Source of the DNA: an uncultured Lachnospiraceae bacterium
GTDB lineage: Bacteria; Bacillota; Clostridia; Lachnospirales; Lachnospiraceae
Reading direction: 5' to 3'
DNA: 64,000 bases
Assembly (NCBI GenBank): GCA_949472775.1
Contig: CASWVG010000007.1
Location: 1 to 64,000 of the forward strand
Shown: in pieces, positions 9,477-18,610 of the stretch
How the letters are laid out: each line of letters begins with the position of its first letter
Numbering within the stretch: position 1 is the first letter of the stretch
The notes under the pieces: model-generated
The model's input: the letters and a program-made list of their open reading frames with translations, nothing else
Database searches by the model: none
What the model was told of the DNA's origin: nothing
Position numbers and translations under genes: made by a program

Positions 9477-9655
9477 GCCGTCCTCCATGAAAACCGCAGA
9501 CTGCTCCGTCTGCGCGGATATTTCATTTCCCTCTGAACCCCTAAATAAAAAACCTGACGCCCAACTGAAAAGACTTTTTTAGCCATTTTCGGCTATAAAA
9601 GTACGGGTTCAATTTTTCAATCTAGGTTTTCCTCTGTATCATTATATTTTACCAC

Positions 9656-9675
9656 ATGTCCTATATACAGGACAT
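9656..9675. promoter_or_regulatory. 20-bp palindrome upstream of tadA
   Basis: ATGTCCT and AGGACAT form 7-base arms around ATATAC. On the minus strand a TATAAT box (9641-9646) lies 9 bases beyond, so the palindrome covers the place where the tadA -35 box would be. It could be an operator. No regulator is identified. Another inverted repeat (CTTTT-TAGCC/GGCTA-AAAAG, about 9570-9600) lies in the tadA leader. Confidence 0.35.
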
Positions 9676-9711
9676 AAAAAAAATTTCCGTAAAAATTTTA
9701 GTAAAAAACAG

Positions 9712-9740
9712 TAGACAAGGCTCACATTTCAACATATAAT
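9712..9740 (+). promoter_or_regulatory. Promoter of tRNA-Ser / SRP RNA unit
   Basis: TAGACA (9712-9717), a 17-base spacer and TATAAT (9735-9740) lie 11 bases upstream of the tRNA 5' end. Position and spacing fit a housekeeping promoter for both stable RNAs. Confidence 0.8.
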
Positions 9741-9751
9741 CTTATTCGTAC

Positions 9752-9837
9752 GGAGATGTATCGAAGTGGTCATAACGGGGCGCACTCGAAATGCGTTAGC
9801 CCTCCGGGGCACGAGGGTTCGAATCCCTCCATCTCCG
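9752..9837 (+). tRNA. tRNA-Ser (anticodon CGA)
   Basis: The 7-base acceptor arms are GGAGATG (9752) and CATCTCC, with discriminator G at 9837. The anticodon loop CTCGAAA gives anticodon CGA, reading UCG. A long variable arm and the T-arm GAGGGTTCGAATCCCTC are typical of class II serine tRNAs. CCA is not encoded. Only three bases separate it from the SRP RNA. Confidence 0.95.
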
Positions 9838-9840
9838 TTT

Positions 9841-10102
9841 CCGTGCAGCCGGGGCGTTAGCGGTGTCCTGTACCCACAATCCGCTCTAGTGGGGGTGATG
9901 CTTTATCGAGGGCCTGCGTCTGCGTAGCTGCCCTTTATAAGTGGCGTTGAAGTTTGGGTCTTACGCAATGAGAATCCATGAACCGTGTCAGGGTGGGAAC
10001 ACAGCAGCACTAAGTGGAACCTTTCATGTGCCGTGAGGGTGCCTGGCGGAGTTAACTGTAAAGGTAACGTACATGGGTTACGGTTCGACATAAAGCGCAC
10101 GG
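9841..10102 (+). ncRNA. ffs: Signal recognition particle RNA, large Firmicutes type
   Basis: The roughly 262-nucleotide RNA has pairing ends CCGTGC (9841) and GCACGG (10097-10102). It closely follows the Bacillus scRNA plan with an Alu domain: TAGCGGTG-CCTGTACCC near the start, GGCGTTGAAGTTTGGGTC in the middle, and the S-domain helix-8 region TGTCAGG-(GGAA loop)-AGCAGCA where Ffh binds. The RNA guides membrane-protein synthesis. It appears to be processed from a common transcript with the adjacent tRNA-Ser. Confidence 0.95.
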
Positions 10103-10151
10103 TTTTGCATTTAAAGGTTTCCGCTTTAAACCCATTATACGTAAAATCAAA

Positions 10152-11093
10152 ATGAGCGAAATAATACAGACAATCAATGAAACTGAGATGTGGCCGGAAT
10201 TGTCAGACTGTACGCTCTGTCCAAGAGAATGCCACGTTGACAGAAGCGCCGGAGAAACCGGATACTGCGGGCAGACCGCAAGGCTTGTAGCTGCGAGAGC
10301 AGCCCTCCATTTCTGGGAGGAGCCATGTCTGTCCGGCACAAACGGTTCCGGCGCTGTTTTTTTCAGCGGCTGTAATCTCCGTTGCGTATACTGCCAGAAC
10401 CACCAGATTGCGCAGGGAAAATCAGGCCGGGAGATCACAGTTACCCATCTGCCAGAAATTTTCCTGGAACTCCAGGAAAAAGGCGCACATAACATCAATC
10501 TCGTTACAGCTGCCCACTTTGTTCCACAGATTATAACCGCACTGGAAACATCAAAAAAACAGGGACTTTCCATCCCTGTTATTTATAATACTTCCGCTTA
10601 CGAAAAGGTGGAAACGCTCCGCAGGCTGGAAGGACTGATCGACATTTACCTTCCCGATCTGAAATACTTTGATACCACACTCAGCGAAAACTATTCCCAC
10701 GCGCCGGATTACTTTGAAACAGCCGCCGCTGCCATCACCGAAATGGTTCGCCAGGTCGGCGCTCCTGTTTTTGAGGCCGGAGAAGATTCTCTGATGCAAC
10801 GGGGTGTAATCGTTCGCCATCTGCTTTTACCCGGCTGCGGCAAAGACAGCCGCCGGATACTCCGGTTTCTTCATGAAACCTTTAAAAACGACATATATGT
10901 CAGTATTATGAACCAGTATACGCCTCTTTCACAGGTTTCCGGAATACCCGCACTGAACCGACGGATAACAAACGGAGAATATGAAAAAATCGTCGACTAC
11001 GCCATCCGTATCGGCATCGAAAACGGCTTTATCCAGGAGGGGAAAACAGCCTCGGAAAGTTTTATTCCCGCTTTCGACTGTGAGGGGCTCTGA
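10152..11093 (+). CDS. Radical SAM protein, PflA/PflX-like (COG1313)
   Basis: This 313-residue protein contains an N-terminal Cys cluster (CTLCPRECHVDR...GYCG) and the radical-SAM motif CNLRCVYC (CxxxCxxC) in FFSGCNLRCVYCQNHQI. It is annotated elsewhere as a putative pyruvate-formate-lyase activating enzyme, but this branch (COG1313) has no glycyl-radical partner established and none lies next to it. DIYLPDLKYFD and LPGCGKDS are family landmarks. It starts 49 bases after the SRP RNA with no clear Shine-Dalgarno, so it may be read through from that transcript. The substrate is unknown. Confidence 0.88.
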   Translation: MSEIIQTINETEMWPELSDCTLCPRECHVDRSAGETGYCGQTARLVAARAALHFWEEPCLSGTNGSGAVFFSGCNLRCVYCQNHQIAQGKSGREITVTHLPEIFLELQEKGAHNINLVTAAHFVPQIITALETSKKQGLSIPVIYNTSAYEKVETLRRLEGLIDIYLPDLKYFDTTLSENYSHAPDYFETAAAAITEMVRQVGAPVFEAGEDSLMQRGVIVRHLLLPGCGKDSRRILRFLHETFKNDIYVSIMNQYTPLSQVSGIPALNRRITNGEYEKIVDYAIRIGIENGFIQEGKTASESFIPAFDCEGL

Positions 11094-11181
11094 CATGCCG
11101 CTCACATACTTCTTTCACACGCTTCGCTGCCGCCAAAAAGGTAAAGCCGCCAAATGCTTTCCCTACAGCCGGAATCGTTCG

Positions 11182-12240
11182 TCACAGCTCTACCTTTCTC
11201 AGATAATACCCAAACTCGCCCGCCTTCGACTCGCCGCTTTCGCACTCGAATGCTTCAAAACCAAACATCACCGCCACCATCTTTTCTCTCTCATAGAAAA
11301 CACCGGGAACCCCCAGATAATACGCCTCTCCTTCTTTTCCTAAAATCACATGCCGATAATTATAAAATCCGTGCAGCAAAAAGCTGTTATTAACCAGATG
11401 CTGATATTTCCCGGACAGAATGATAAAATTCTTCGGCTCCAGTTTCACATAGATGCGCTCGTCACCGTAAGGATGGATGTTATCATATGTATCCAGAATC
11501 TGCTCCCACTTATCTTCTTTTAATCCTTCTATGGCAAGGGTATCTGCCATCAGCGGCTTCTGCGGCTGCTCCATGGCAGTGTGGCTCACCCTGCCACCCT
11601 GCCTCTGCACGACAATGCGTTCTATTTTTTGCTGCTCCGGCAGGGACACAGGCGGTTCCGCATCGACATGTCGCTCTGGTGCGTATACCACAGGTTTTGC
11701 GGCGGCAGACCGTTCCTGCTCTGCCTGCTCTGCTACAACAGCTCTCTTCTGCGAAGATACATACGGTTCGACGGAAACAGCAACGGCCTCTCCCCGGGAC
11801 TCTGCCTGCTCCCGCAAGTCCTGCTCCGGCTCCACGGCATCCGGCCGTTCCTGCTCTGTGCGCGTCTCTGCATCTGAAAGCCGTTCCCTCTTCTCCTCCT
11901 CTTTCACGGCAGCCGTCTGTCTCGTGGCATCCTTACTGGCACCCTCCACCAGATATCCGCCCGGCAGTATAATCTGCAGCCGGACCTGTTCCAGAGTATC
12001 TGGCTCCTGCCTTTCCCACTGTCCTTCACCTTCCCGCACTATAATGCCATCCGCTTCTTTCCAGTCAGAGCCATTGTAATAGCGCACCGGATATTTCCCG
12101 TTTATGGAATGCGGTACATTTTTGACTACCAATGAGAGGTTCCCGTCCTTGTCCCGTTTTTCTACCTTGAGAAAGCCCGCGCTCCCCAGGCGGTCTCCAT
12201 CCTTATACAAACCCAAATATATAATTTCCTTCTGATACAT
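11182..12240 (-). CDS. DUF6128 domain protein
   Basis: The product has about 352 residues from ATG 12240, which is preceded by GGAGGTTATT; the open frame extends further upstream without support. An N-terminal beta-rich segment (MYQKEIIYLGLYKDGDRLGS) is followed by a Glu/Arg/Ala/Val-rich central stretch of low complexity. The C-terminal block (IYVKLEPKNFIILSGKYQHLVNNSFLLHGFYNYRHVILG) matches the DUF6128 pattern seen in Lachnospiraceae. No enzyme motif or membrane segment is present. Function unknown. It is convergent with the radical-SAM gene. Confidence 0.7.
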   Translation of the reverse strand: MYQKEIIYLGLYKDGDRLGSAGFLKVEKRDKDGNLSLVVKNVPHSINGKYPVRYYNGSDWKEADGIIVREGEGQWERQEPDTLEQVRLQIILPGGYLVEGASKDATRQTAAVKEEEKRERLSDAETRTEQERPDAVEPEQDLREQAESRGEAVAVSVEPYVSSQKRAVVAEQAEQERSAAAKPVVYAPERHVDAEPPVSLPEQQKIERIVVQRQGGRVSHTAMEQPQKPLMADTLAIEGLKEDKWEQILDTYDNIHPYGDERIYVKLEPKNFIILSGKYQHLVNNSFLLHGFYNYRHVILGKEGEAYYLGVPGVFYEREKMVAVMFGFEAFECESGESKAGEFGYYLRKVEL

Positions 12241-12420
12241 AATAACCTCCATTCCGGAGCGCCCGGGCAGCCAGACGGCGCAAATTACAGATTTATAATC
12301 CTTCTGTTCATATATATGCGTCTCTGTGCCAGAATAGAACCTAATATAAAACAACAGGGACAGTCTCACATGCAAACATGCAATCCTGCCCCTGCCTCCT
12401 TATGACCCGGTTTATCTGCA

Positions 12421-13509
12421 TCAATAATCTAACGAATCCAGATACCTCATATAATTTACTACCATCAGTGCAATCTTAAATGTCAGCGCGTCATCAAAGA
12501 CACGGATATCCAGTCCTGTACTCTTCTGCAGCTTCTCAATCCGATACACCAGAGTATTCCGATGCACATAAAGCTGCCTTGATGTTTCAGAAACATTAAG
12601 GTTATTCTCAAAAAATTTGTTGATCGTCGTCAAGGTTTCATCGTCCAGTTCTGCCGGCACATTTGACCCGAAAATTTCATCTATAAAAAGCCTGCACAGA
12701 TTAATCGGGAGCTGATAAATCAGACGGCCGATTCCAAGCATATTATAGGCCGTCACATTTTTCTCCGCATAGAAGATTTTCCCCACGTCAAGAGCCATCT
12801 TGGCTTCCTTATATGATTTCGACACTTCTTTAAGCTCTTCTACAATCGTGCCATAGGCCACACGCACATTAAGCATTGCCTCCATGTTCATCATATCCGC
12901 AATCGTGTCAGCGATCTGTTCCAGCCTCTCATAACCATCCTCAAGGGCAAGCGCCTTAATCAGAATCACATTGCTCTCATCAACTGCTGTGATGTAGTCG
13001 CCAACCTGCGCTGTGAACATACCGTTCAAAAGCTCCATCGCCGTGCCATCTTTTTCTTTATCCGTTTCAATCAAAAACACCGCGCGGGGAACCACCGCTT
13101 CTATATGCAGTTTCTTGGCCCGGTTATAAATATCCACCAGAAGCATATTATCCAACAGCAGATTCTGGAAAAAGTTATTGCGGTCATACCGCTCCTTATA
13201 AGCTACAATCAAATGCTGAAGCTGGCTGACCGCGATCCTGCCGATCATATAAGTATCTTCGCTGCCACCTTTTGCGTCCAGGACAAAAAGTACCTCCTCC
13301 TCATCCAGAACCTTAAGAAGATGGTGCACCCCGATCACCTGACTGTCAGCGGGAGAGTCCACAAAACCAGTGATCAGCGACGGAGAAATATCGTCTGTCT
13401 CAAAAGTCGCCGTAATCTCCTTTCCCTCCGGGTCCCACACCGCAAGGGAAACCTTGGAAATCGCTGAAAGTTCCTCTATACTCGCCTTAATAATCTGACT
13501 TGAAATCAT
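12421..13509 (-). CDS. CdaR/PucR-type transcriptional regulator
   Basis: The protein has 362 residues from ATG 13509, supported by GGAGGAG. The N-terminal part (MISSQIIKASIEELSAISKVSLAVWDPEG) resembles the sugar-diacid-recognition domain. The C-terminal helix-turn-helix is of the PucR type (LNVSETSRQLYVHRNTLVYRIEKLQKSTG), a hallmark of CdaR-like activators. It lies downstream of the msmK-like gene but behind a terminator, so it is probably expressed from its own promoter in 13510-13680. The ligand and targets are not evident. Confidence 0.85.
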   Translation of the reverse strand: MISSQIIKASIEELSAISKVSLAVWDPEGKEITATFETDDISPSLITGFVDSPADSQVIGVHHLLKVLDEEEVLFVLDAKGGSEDTYMIGRIAVSQLQHLIVAYKERYDRNNFFQNLLLDNMLLVDIYNRAKKLHIEAVVPRAVFLIETDKEKDGTAMELLNGMFTAQVGDYITAVDESNVILIKALALEDGYERLEQIADTIADMMNMEAMLNVRVAYGTIVEELKEVSKSYKEAKMALDVGKIFYAEKNVTAYNMLGIGRLIYQLPINLCRLFIDEIFGSNVPAELDDETLTTINKFFENNLNVSETSRQLYVHRNTLVYRIEKLQKSTGLDIRVFDDALTFKIALMVVNYMRYLDSLDY

Positions 13510-13677
13510 ATCTCCTCCGCGTCGGAGCATCATTTTGCGACGGTACGCAACGAGAAATTCGCGTAGGCGATCTCTCATCCGCGATCACCGGGTTTGTGGC
13601 TCCGGCACAAACCCACAATTGAAAAATCAGCATATTAATGTAATTTTTCAATCTTTCCTCCGTTACCCATATTACAT

Positions 13678-13712
13678 ACAAAAGGGAGGGGTGCTTACGC
13701 CTCCCTCCCCTA
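13678..13712 (-). terminator. Rho-independent terminator after the msmK-like gene
   Basis: A minus-strand hairpin with GGGAGG/CCTCCC arms around a GGCGTAAGCACC loop is followed by CTTTTG. It starts about 13 bases after the stop codon. Confidence 0.75.
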
Positions 13713-13724
13713 CAGTTGTCTTTA

Positions 13725-14834
13725 TTAGTTCGTGATGGTCTGCTCTGTCTCTTTGTCAAATACGTGGATCTTCTCAACGTCGAAAGCAAACTTAACTGTA
13801 TCACCAGGTCTTGCTGTCGTACGGGAATCCACTCTCGCGGTAATCGGGAACTCAGCGAGATCGAAGTATAAGTAAACTTCTGCACCAAGCAGCTCGTAAA
13901 CCTTAATGGTAGACTCGAATACGCACTTAGCAGTCTCGATAAACATCTCGGAATCATATACATCCTCAGGACGGATACCGAATGTAACTGTCTTTCCTAC
14001 ATAACCGCCGTCGATCAGCTTCTTGGATTTAGCAGGCGGTAACGGAATGGTCTGGCCAGCAACCTTAAGGTTAGCCGTATCACCGTTCTTCTCTACAACT
14101 GCGTCAAGGAAGTTCATCTGCGGTGAACCCATGAATCCAGCTACGAACAGATTCTGAGGTTTCTGATATAAGTTCTGAGGAGTATCAACCTGCTGTACCA
14201 CGCCATCCTTCATAACAACGATTCTGGTACCAAGGGTCATAGCCTCTGTCTGGTCATGTGTTACGTAGATGATGGTGGTGCCCAGTCTCTGGTGCAGCTT
14301 GGAAATCTCAACACGCATCTGTACACGAAGTTTTGCATCCAGGTTGGACAGCGGCTCATCCATCAAGAATACCTTAGGGTTACGAACGATTGCACGACCC
14401 ATAGCCACACGCTGTCTCTGACCACCGGAAAGAGCCTTCGGCTTACGATCAAGGAGAGCTGTCAGATCAAGGATCTTCGCTGCCTCTTTAACCATCTTAT
14501 CGATCTCATCCTTCGGAACCTTTCTCAGCTTAAGACCGAATGCCATGTTATCATATACAGACATATGCGGATACAGAGCGTAGTTCTGGAATACCATCGC
14601 GATATCTCTGTCCTTAGGCTCTACATCGTTCACCACTCTGTCACCGATCTTCAGCTCACCGGAAGAAATATCTTCCAGACCAGCGATCATACGAAGTGTA
14701 GTAGACTTACCGCAGCCCGAAGGACCTACGAAAATGATGAACTCCTGATCCGCGATTTCAAGATTGAAATCTTTTACTGCCTCGAATCCATTAGGGTATA
14801 CCTTGCAGACATTCTTTAAAGATAAACTTGCCAT
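13725..14834 (-). CDS. MsmK/UgpC-type sugar ABC transporter ATPase
   Basis: The subunit has 369 residues. It shows Walker [10 protein letters not shown], the Q-loop [11 protein letters not shown], signature [15 protein letters not shown], Walker [17 protein letters not shown] and the H-loop [13 protein letters not shown]-terminal OB-like regulatory domain (about 240-369) is typical of MalK-like ATPases. No permease or binding protein is adjacent, so it probably serves several oligosaccharide importers encoded elsewhere, as MsmK/UgpC proteins often do. The 322-base gap upstream contains repeated GGAAACGA-like boxes (separate entry) and no ORF. Confidence 0.95.
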   Translation of the reverse strand: MASLSLKNVCKVYPNGFEAVKDFNLEIADQEFIIFVGPSGCGKSTTLRMIAGLEDISSGELKIGDRVVNDVEPKDRDIAMVFQNYALYPHMSVYDNMAFGLKLRKVPKDEIDKMVKEAAKILDLTALLDRKPKALSGGQRQRVAMGRAIVRNPKVFLMDEPLSNLDAKLRVQMRVEISKLHQRLGTTIIYVTHDQTEAMTLGTRIVVMKDGVVQQVDTPQNLYQKPQNLFVAGFMGSPQMNFLDAVVEKNGDTANLKVAGQTIPLPPAKSKKLIDGGYVGKTVTFGIRPEDVYDSEMFIETAKCVFESTIKVYELLGAEVYLYFDLAEFPITARVDSRTTARPGDTVKFAFDVEKIHVFDKETEQTITN

Positions 14835-14882
14835 GATTGCCTCCTAAAATTATTTGTATTTTTTTAGTTTCTATTCGCCCCC

Positions 14883-14980
14883 GGAAATCGTTTCCCGGAC
14901 GATTAATTCTGTAAATTAGTATAACGGACTTTCGTTTCCTTTACTATACCACTATTCCACAAAGATTTCGTTCCCGATTG
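14883..14980 (-). promoter_or_regulatory. Three repeated GGAAACGA-like boxes upstream of the msmK-like gene
   Basis: A GGAAA-TCG-TTTCC palindrome (14883-14895) is followed by TTTCGTTTCC (about 14930-14939) and ATTTCGTTCCC (about 14965-14975). The TCGTTTCC cores are 44 and 36 bases apart. On the minus strand TATACT and TATAGT -10-like boxes lie among them without good -35 boxes. CGTTT/AAACG cores are typical of LacI-family operators. A regulated promoter is inferred. Confidence 0.45.
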
Positions 14981-15094
14981 TAGATTTTGCTTACAATATT
15001 AAGTTTTTTTTAAGACGCACGGCAATTTGACTAAGAATGTACCACTTTCCTGTGCATTTTGCCTAAACATCTGCAAATCGACGGTTGTGCAGCA

Positions 15095-15126
15095 CCGGCG
15101 CGGCACTTCAACAGCCACCGCGCCGG
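15095..15126 (-). terminator. GC-rich hairpin downstream of copA
   Basis: CCGGCGCGG (15095-15103) and CCGCGCCGG (15118-15126) form perfect 9-base arms with a 14-base loop, about 30 bases after the copA stop. There is no T tract directly after it, so it may protect or weakly terminate the mRNA rather than act as a canonical terminator. Confidence 0.45.
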
Positions 15127-15156
15127 GCGATTACAGGGCAATCCATCCATACCGTT

Positions 15157-15372
15157 TTACGCTGTCCGGCACCCTTTCACTTCGTACCCCGCCTCTGTCA
15201 CAGCGCCTGCAAGGATCTCTTCACCAATCTCACTTTCCATCGTCACTGTTGCTGTCCCGTTCTCCAGACTGACCTCCACAGCCGTCACCCCGGCAACGCC
15301 CTCCAGTGCTTTCTGCACATGTGCCTGGCACTTTGCGCACATCATACCCTCTACATCCAATACCTTAACCAT
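15157..15372 (-). CDS. Candidate internal start for a free CopZ-like chaperone within copA
   Basis: Inside the copA frame an ATG at 15372 is preceded by AAGGAG at a 9-base spacing. Starting there gives exactly 71 residues ([19 protein letters not shown]...), the size of a free CopZ copper chaperone with a CxxC metal site. The segment could thus be made both as the C-terminal domain of the pump and as a separate protein. Separate translation is inferred from the binding site alone. Confidence 0.5.
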   Translation of the reverse strand: MVKVLDVEGMMCAKCQAHVQKALEGVAGVTAVEVSLENGTATVTMESEIGEEILAGAVTEAGYEVKGCRTA

Positions 15373-17979
15373 ACTCTCGTTCTCCTTTCTTATTCTCCAA
15401 CTATCTTCCCTGCTGTTTTTCCAGTGATCAGCCTTGCAGTCTGGCTCCGGACATTCTGTCCCGTATTTTATGCCGTCCACATGGTCGTCCGTCTGTTCCA
15501 CCCGCACAGAATCGTCTGTCAGATCCGGCATAGGAACCATATACGCTTTTCTGTCTTTCGCCGGGCTGCGGACGGAAAACAGATTCAGCCGCAGAGCGTT
15601 CGTAACTACGCAAAAGCTGGACAGGCTCATGGCAGCCGCCGCAAACATGGGATTTAGTGAAAGCCCGGTGATCGGTACAAGCACGCCTGCCGCGACGGGA
15701 ATCCCGATGCAGTTATAGAAAAATGCCCAGAACAGATTTTCGTGAATATTTTTCAGAACCTGCCTGGAAAGACGCACTGCTGCCGACACATCTGTCAGTT
15801 TTGACTTGACCAGAACAATGTCCGCCGCATCCAGAGCCACATCCGCCCCTGCGCCTATGGCAATTCCTACGTCAGCTCTCGTCAAGGCGGGCGCATCATT
15901 GATTCCGTCCCCGACCATCGCCACCTTTCCATACCCGGAGAGCCGCTTAATTACCGCTTCCTTATCCCCCGGCAGAACATCGGCAACCACAGCATCTATC
16001 CCAACCTGCAGGCGGACAGCCTCCGCCGTGCGCCGGTTGTCCCCCGTCAGCATGATCACATGGATACCCATGTTTTTCAGTTCGTCAACCGCCTGTGCGC
16101 TGTCCGGCTTCACCACATCCGCCACGGCAATCATGCCAAGCAAAGTACCGTCCGCCGCAAAATAGAGCGGCGTTTTTCCCTCTTTTGCCATTTCCTCGCC
16201 CTGCCGTCCAAGCGCGTCCGTCATCAGTCCCCGTTCCTGAAGCAGCGCCGCCTTTCCACCCAGCGCCAAAACCCCGTTCTGGCCGCCCATACCGCCGCTT
16301 GCGCAAAGTCCGTGTTCTCTGTTCTCCGTCCCGCAGGCCAGGCTTCCCGGCGACGCGCTTTCCTCAGTACTGCCGGGCAGCCGCCTCAGCACGCCCTCCA
16401 CGCCCCATCCGGGAAGCGCTTTGAAATCCGCTGCCTCGCTGAGTGTAATCCCCTCTTCCTCCGCGCGTTCACAGATCGCCCTCGCAAGAGGATGCTCACT
16501 TTTCTTTTCCAGAGAAGCCGCTGCCCGCAGAAGTTCCTCAGCGGAGACACCTTTTGCCGGACAGATATCCGTCACGCGCGGTTTCCCCTCCGTCACGGTT
16601 CCCGTCTTATCCAGCACCACAAAATTTGTCCTGCCAGTCTGTTCCAGCGCCGTCGCATTTTTAAAGAGAATACCCTGCCCCGCGCCTCTGCCGTTCCCTA
16701 CCATGATCGCCACGGGCGTCGCCAGTCCCAGTGAGCAGGGACAACTTATCACGAGCACGCTGATCGCGTAGGAGAGCGCTTTTCCCACACCCGCCCCCGC
16801 AAGCAGCCAGACCGCGCCCGTGATGAGGGCAAGCGTAATCACCACCGGCACGAAAACGCCGGACACCCGGTCCGCAACCTGTGCAATGGGCGCTTTCGTC
16901 GCCACCGCATTTTCCACCATATCTATAATCTGGCGCAGGGTCGTGTCACCACCCACCCGCGTCGCCACGCAGGTCAGCGCACCGTTCTGGTTCAGTGTCG
17001 CAGCGCTGACCCTGTCCCCTATCCCTTTATCCACAGGAAGGCTTTCGCCCGTGAGCGCCGCCTCGTCCACCGCACTCTCGCCATCTGTCACCTCGCCGTC
17101 CACAGGAATGCTCTCGCCGGGTTTTACAATAAAAATATCCCCCACCGCCACTTCATCCGCATCTATCGTCACTTCCACGCCGTCGCGGATCACATGGGCG
17201 GTTTTCGGCGCAAGATCCATCAGACTCCTGACCGCGTTCGTCGTCTTGCCCTTGCTATAGGCCTCCAGCATCTTACCTACCGTAATCAAGGTAAGTATCA
17301 TAGCCGCCGATTCAAAATACATGTCGTGCAGACAGTGCGCTGCCATTTCCATGTCGCCTGCGCCATATGCGGCACCCATGCGGAACATGACCGCGGCGCT
17401 GTACACAAAAGCCGCCGCACTCCCAAGCGCTACCAGAGTGTCCATATTCGGCGCACGACGGATCAGTCCTGTAAAACCGTTTATAAAAAATTTCTGGTTA
17501 ATGACCATCACAAGCCCGGTCAGCAGAAGCTGATACAAGGCAATCGCCCAAGGATTTCCGGCAAATCCTTCCGGCACGGGCCAGCTCCACATCAGATGCC
17601 CCATGGACACATACATAAGGGGAATCAGAAGAAAGAGGGAGGCAGCCAGCCTGCGCCGCAGTCCGGGCGTCTCGTGGTCCACAAAGGCATCCGACATATC
17701 ACCCCGCCGCCCCGCCGCATCGTTCTGGTTCTCCAAGTTGCCCGCATTAGTCCGGGACATGCCACCTGCGCTGACGGGAGTCGCGCCGTACCCGGCTTTC
17801 TCCACCGCGCGGCAAATTGTATCCACCGTGACACTCTCTCCATAGGAGACCACCATATTATTCATAAGCAAGTTCACACTGACCGTATCGACGCCATCAA
17901 CACCGCGCACCGCTTTCTCCACATGCGCACTGCAGGCGGCGCATGTCATGCCCGTCACGTTAAACTTTTCTGTTTTCAT
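15157..17979 (-). CDS. copA: Copper-exporting P1B-type ATPase with C-terminal CopZ-like domain
   Basis: The pump has about 940 residues from ATG 17979, chosen for the GGGAGC upstream; an ATG at 18003 is also possible. Order of parts: N-terminal heavy-metal-associated domain (GMTCAAC, 10-16), membrane helices, actuator loop ([11 protein letters not shown]), the CPC motif ([12 protein letters not shown]), phosphorylation site [17 protein letters not shown], and the hinge [12 protein letters not shown]. An unusual Gly/Ser/Cys-rich insert of about 40 residues ([20 protein letters not shown] onwards) lies in the nucleotide-binding domain. After the last membrane helices comes a linker and a second metal-binding domain (GMMCAKC), described as its own entry. 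The csoR gene upstream supports Cu(I) as substrate. Confidence 0.95.
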   Translation of the reverse strand: MKTEKFNVTGMTCAACSAHVEKAVRGVDGVDTVSVNLLMNNMVVSYGESVTVDTICRAVEKAGYGATPVSAGGMSRTNAGNLENQNDAAGRRGDMSDAFVDHETPGLRRRLAASLFLLIPLMYVSMGHLMWSWPVPEGFAGNPWAIALYQLLLTGLVMVINQKFFINGFTGLIRRAPNMDTLVALGSAAAFVYSAAVMFRMGAAYGAGDMEMAAHCLHDMYFESAAMILTLITVGKMLEAYSKGKTTNAVRSLMDLAPKTAHVIRDGVEVTIDADEVAVGDIFIVKPGESIPVDGEVTDGESAVDEAALTGESLPVDKGIGDRVSAATLNQNGALTCVATRVGGDTTLRQIIDMVENAVATKAPIAQVADRVSGVFVPVVITLALITGAVWLLAGAGVGKALSYAISVLVISCPCSLGLATPVAIMVGNGRGAGQGILFKNATALEQTGRTNFVVLDKTGTVTEGKPRVTDICPAKGVSAEELLRAAASLEKKSEHPLARAICERAEEEGITLSEAADFKALPGWGVEGVLRRLPGSTEESASPGSLACGTENREHGLCASGGMGGQNGVLALGGKAALLQERGLMTDALGRQGEEMAKEGKTPLYFAADGTLLGMIAVADVVKPDSAQAVDELKNMGIHVIMLTGDNRRTAEAVRLQVGIDAVVADVLPGDKEAVIKRLSGYGKVAMVGDGINDAPALTRADVGIAIGAGADVALDAADIVLVKSKLTDVSAAVRLSRQVLKNIHENLFWAFFYNCIGIPVAAGVLVPITGLSLNPMFAAAAMSLSSFCVVTNALRLNLFSVRSPAKDRKAYMVPMPDLTDDSVRVEQTDDHVDGIKYGTECPEPDCKADHWKNSREDSWRIRKENESMVKVLDVEGMMCAKCQAHVQKALEGVAGVTAVEVSLENGTATVTMESEIGEEILAGAVTEAGYEVKGCRTA

Positions 17980-18053
17980 ACTCAGCTCCCAATTAACATT
18001 CATTCTCAGCCCGCCGGGTCCACAAAGCAAATCCCTTGATTGAGCCTTAATTG

Positions 18054-18377
18054 TTATTTCAGTTTTTTCATCAGCTCCATAGCTTCCACAAGAATCTCCG
18101 TGTTCCCCTGCTGCACACCATCTGCCACACAAGTCATCATATGCTCCTCCAGAATCACATAGCCAAGGCTCTGGAGCGCGCTCTCCACCGCACCGATCTG
18201 TATCAGAACGTCACCGCAGTAGCGGTTCTCTTCGATCATTCCCTGAATCCCTTTTAGCTGACCTATAATCCGGTTGATACGGTTCTGTAACTTTTTCTGT
18301 TCTCCCGCGTCCCTTGGTGTGCTCTTGCTCCGACAGCAGGCACAGACATCGCCCGCGGCTGTTCTTTCCTCATTCAT
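18054..18377 (-). CDS. csoR: CsoR-family copper-sensing repressor
   Basis: This 107-residue, four-helix DUF156-type repressor has the Cys-His-Cys ligand set: YCGDVL and HMMTC. The helical [18 protein letters not shown] segment is typical of the family. An N-terminal extension carries an extra Cys cluster (VCACCRSK). Loss of DNA binding on Cu(I) uptake is the known family mechanism. The gene precedes copA in an operon, and its own promoter contains a palindromic operator. Confidence 0.95.
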   Translation of the reverse strand: MNEERTAAGDVCACCRSKSTPRDAGEQKKLQNRINRIIGQLKGIQGMIEENRYCGDVLIQIGAVESALQSLGYVILEEHMMTCVADGVQQGNTEILVEAMELMKKLK

Positions 18378-18463
18378 GTATTTTCTCCTGTTTCTGTGAA
18401 TTTAAGTAATAATTCTTGCAAACCGAGTCGTTTTATTACAACATCTCATTATCTGGTGAAAAT

Positions 18464-18492
18464 ATTGTATACCCTTACGGGGTATATGTCAA
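18464..18492 (-). promoter_or_regulatory. csoR-copA promoter with operator in the spacer
   Basis: On the minus strand TTGACA (18487-18492), a 17-base spacer and TACAAT (18464-18469) form a near-consensus promoter. The spacer is almost entirely the palindrome TATACCC-N5-GGGTATA (18468-18486), matching the CsoR operator style of a G/C-tract dyad. Bound repressor would cover both promoter boxes. Confidence 0.85.
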
Positions 18493-18552
18493 TGTAAATT
18501 TTTCCTCAGACAAAGAGACAGGTTACCGATCCTAATATGTGCATAAAATAAG

Positions 18553-18576
18553 AAGGACGGTTTTTATCCGTCCCTC
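18553..18576 (-). terminator. Terminator after the GGDEF gene
   Basis: GGACGG/CCGTCC arms with an ATAAAAA loop on the minus strand, followed by TTCTTATTTT, lie about 35 bases after the stop codon. Confidence 0.7.
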
Positions 18577-18610
18577 CGTTTTCTCTCTTATTCTTACACA
18601 TCACAGCTGT

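Noticed and set aside
10052-10573. Minus-strand 173-codon ORF
   Set aside because: It overlaps the SRP RNA and the radical-SAM gene antisense; composition and lack of a binding site mark it as a shadow frame.
18054-18137. Longer copA start reaching into csoR
   Set aside because: The open frame extends to 18132, but those codons lie over the end of csoR and no binding site supports a start before 18003.
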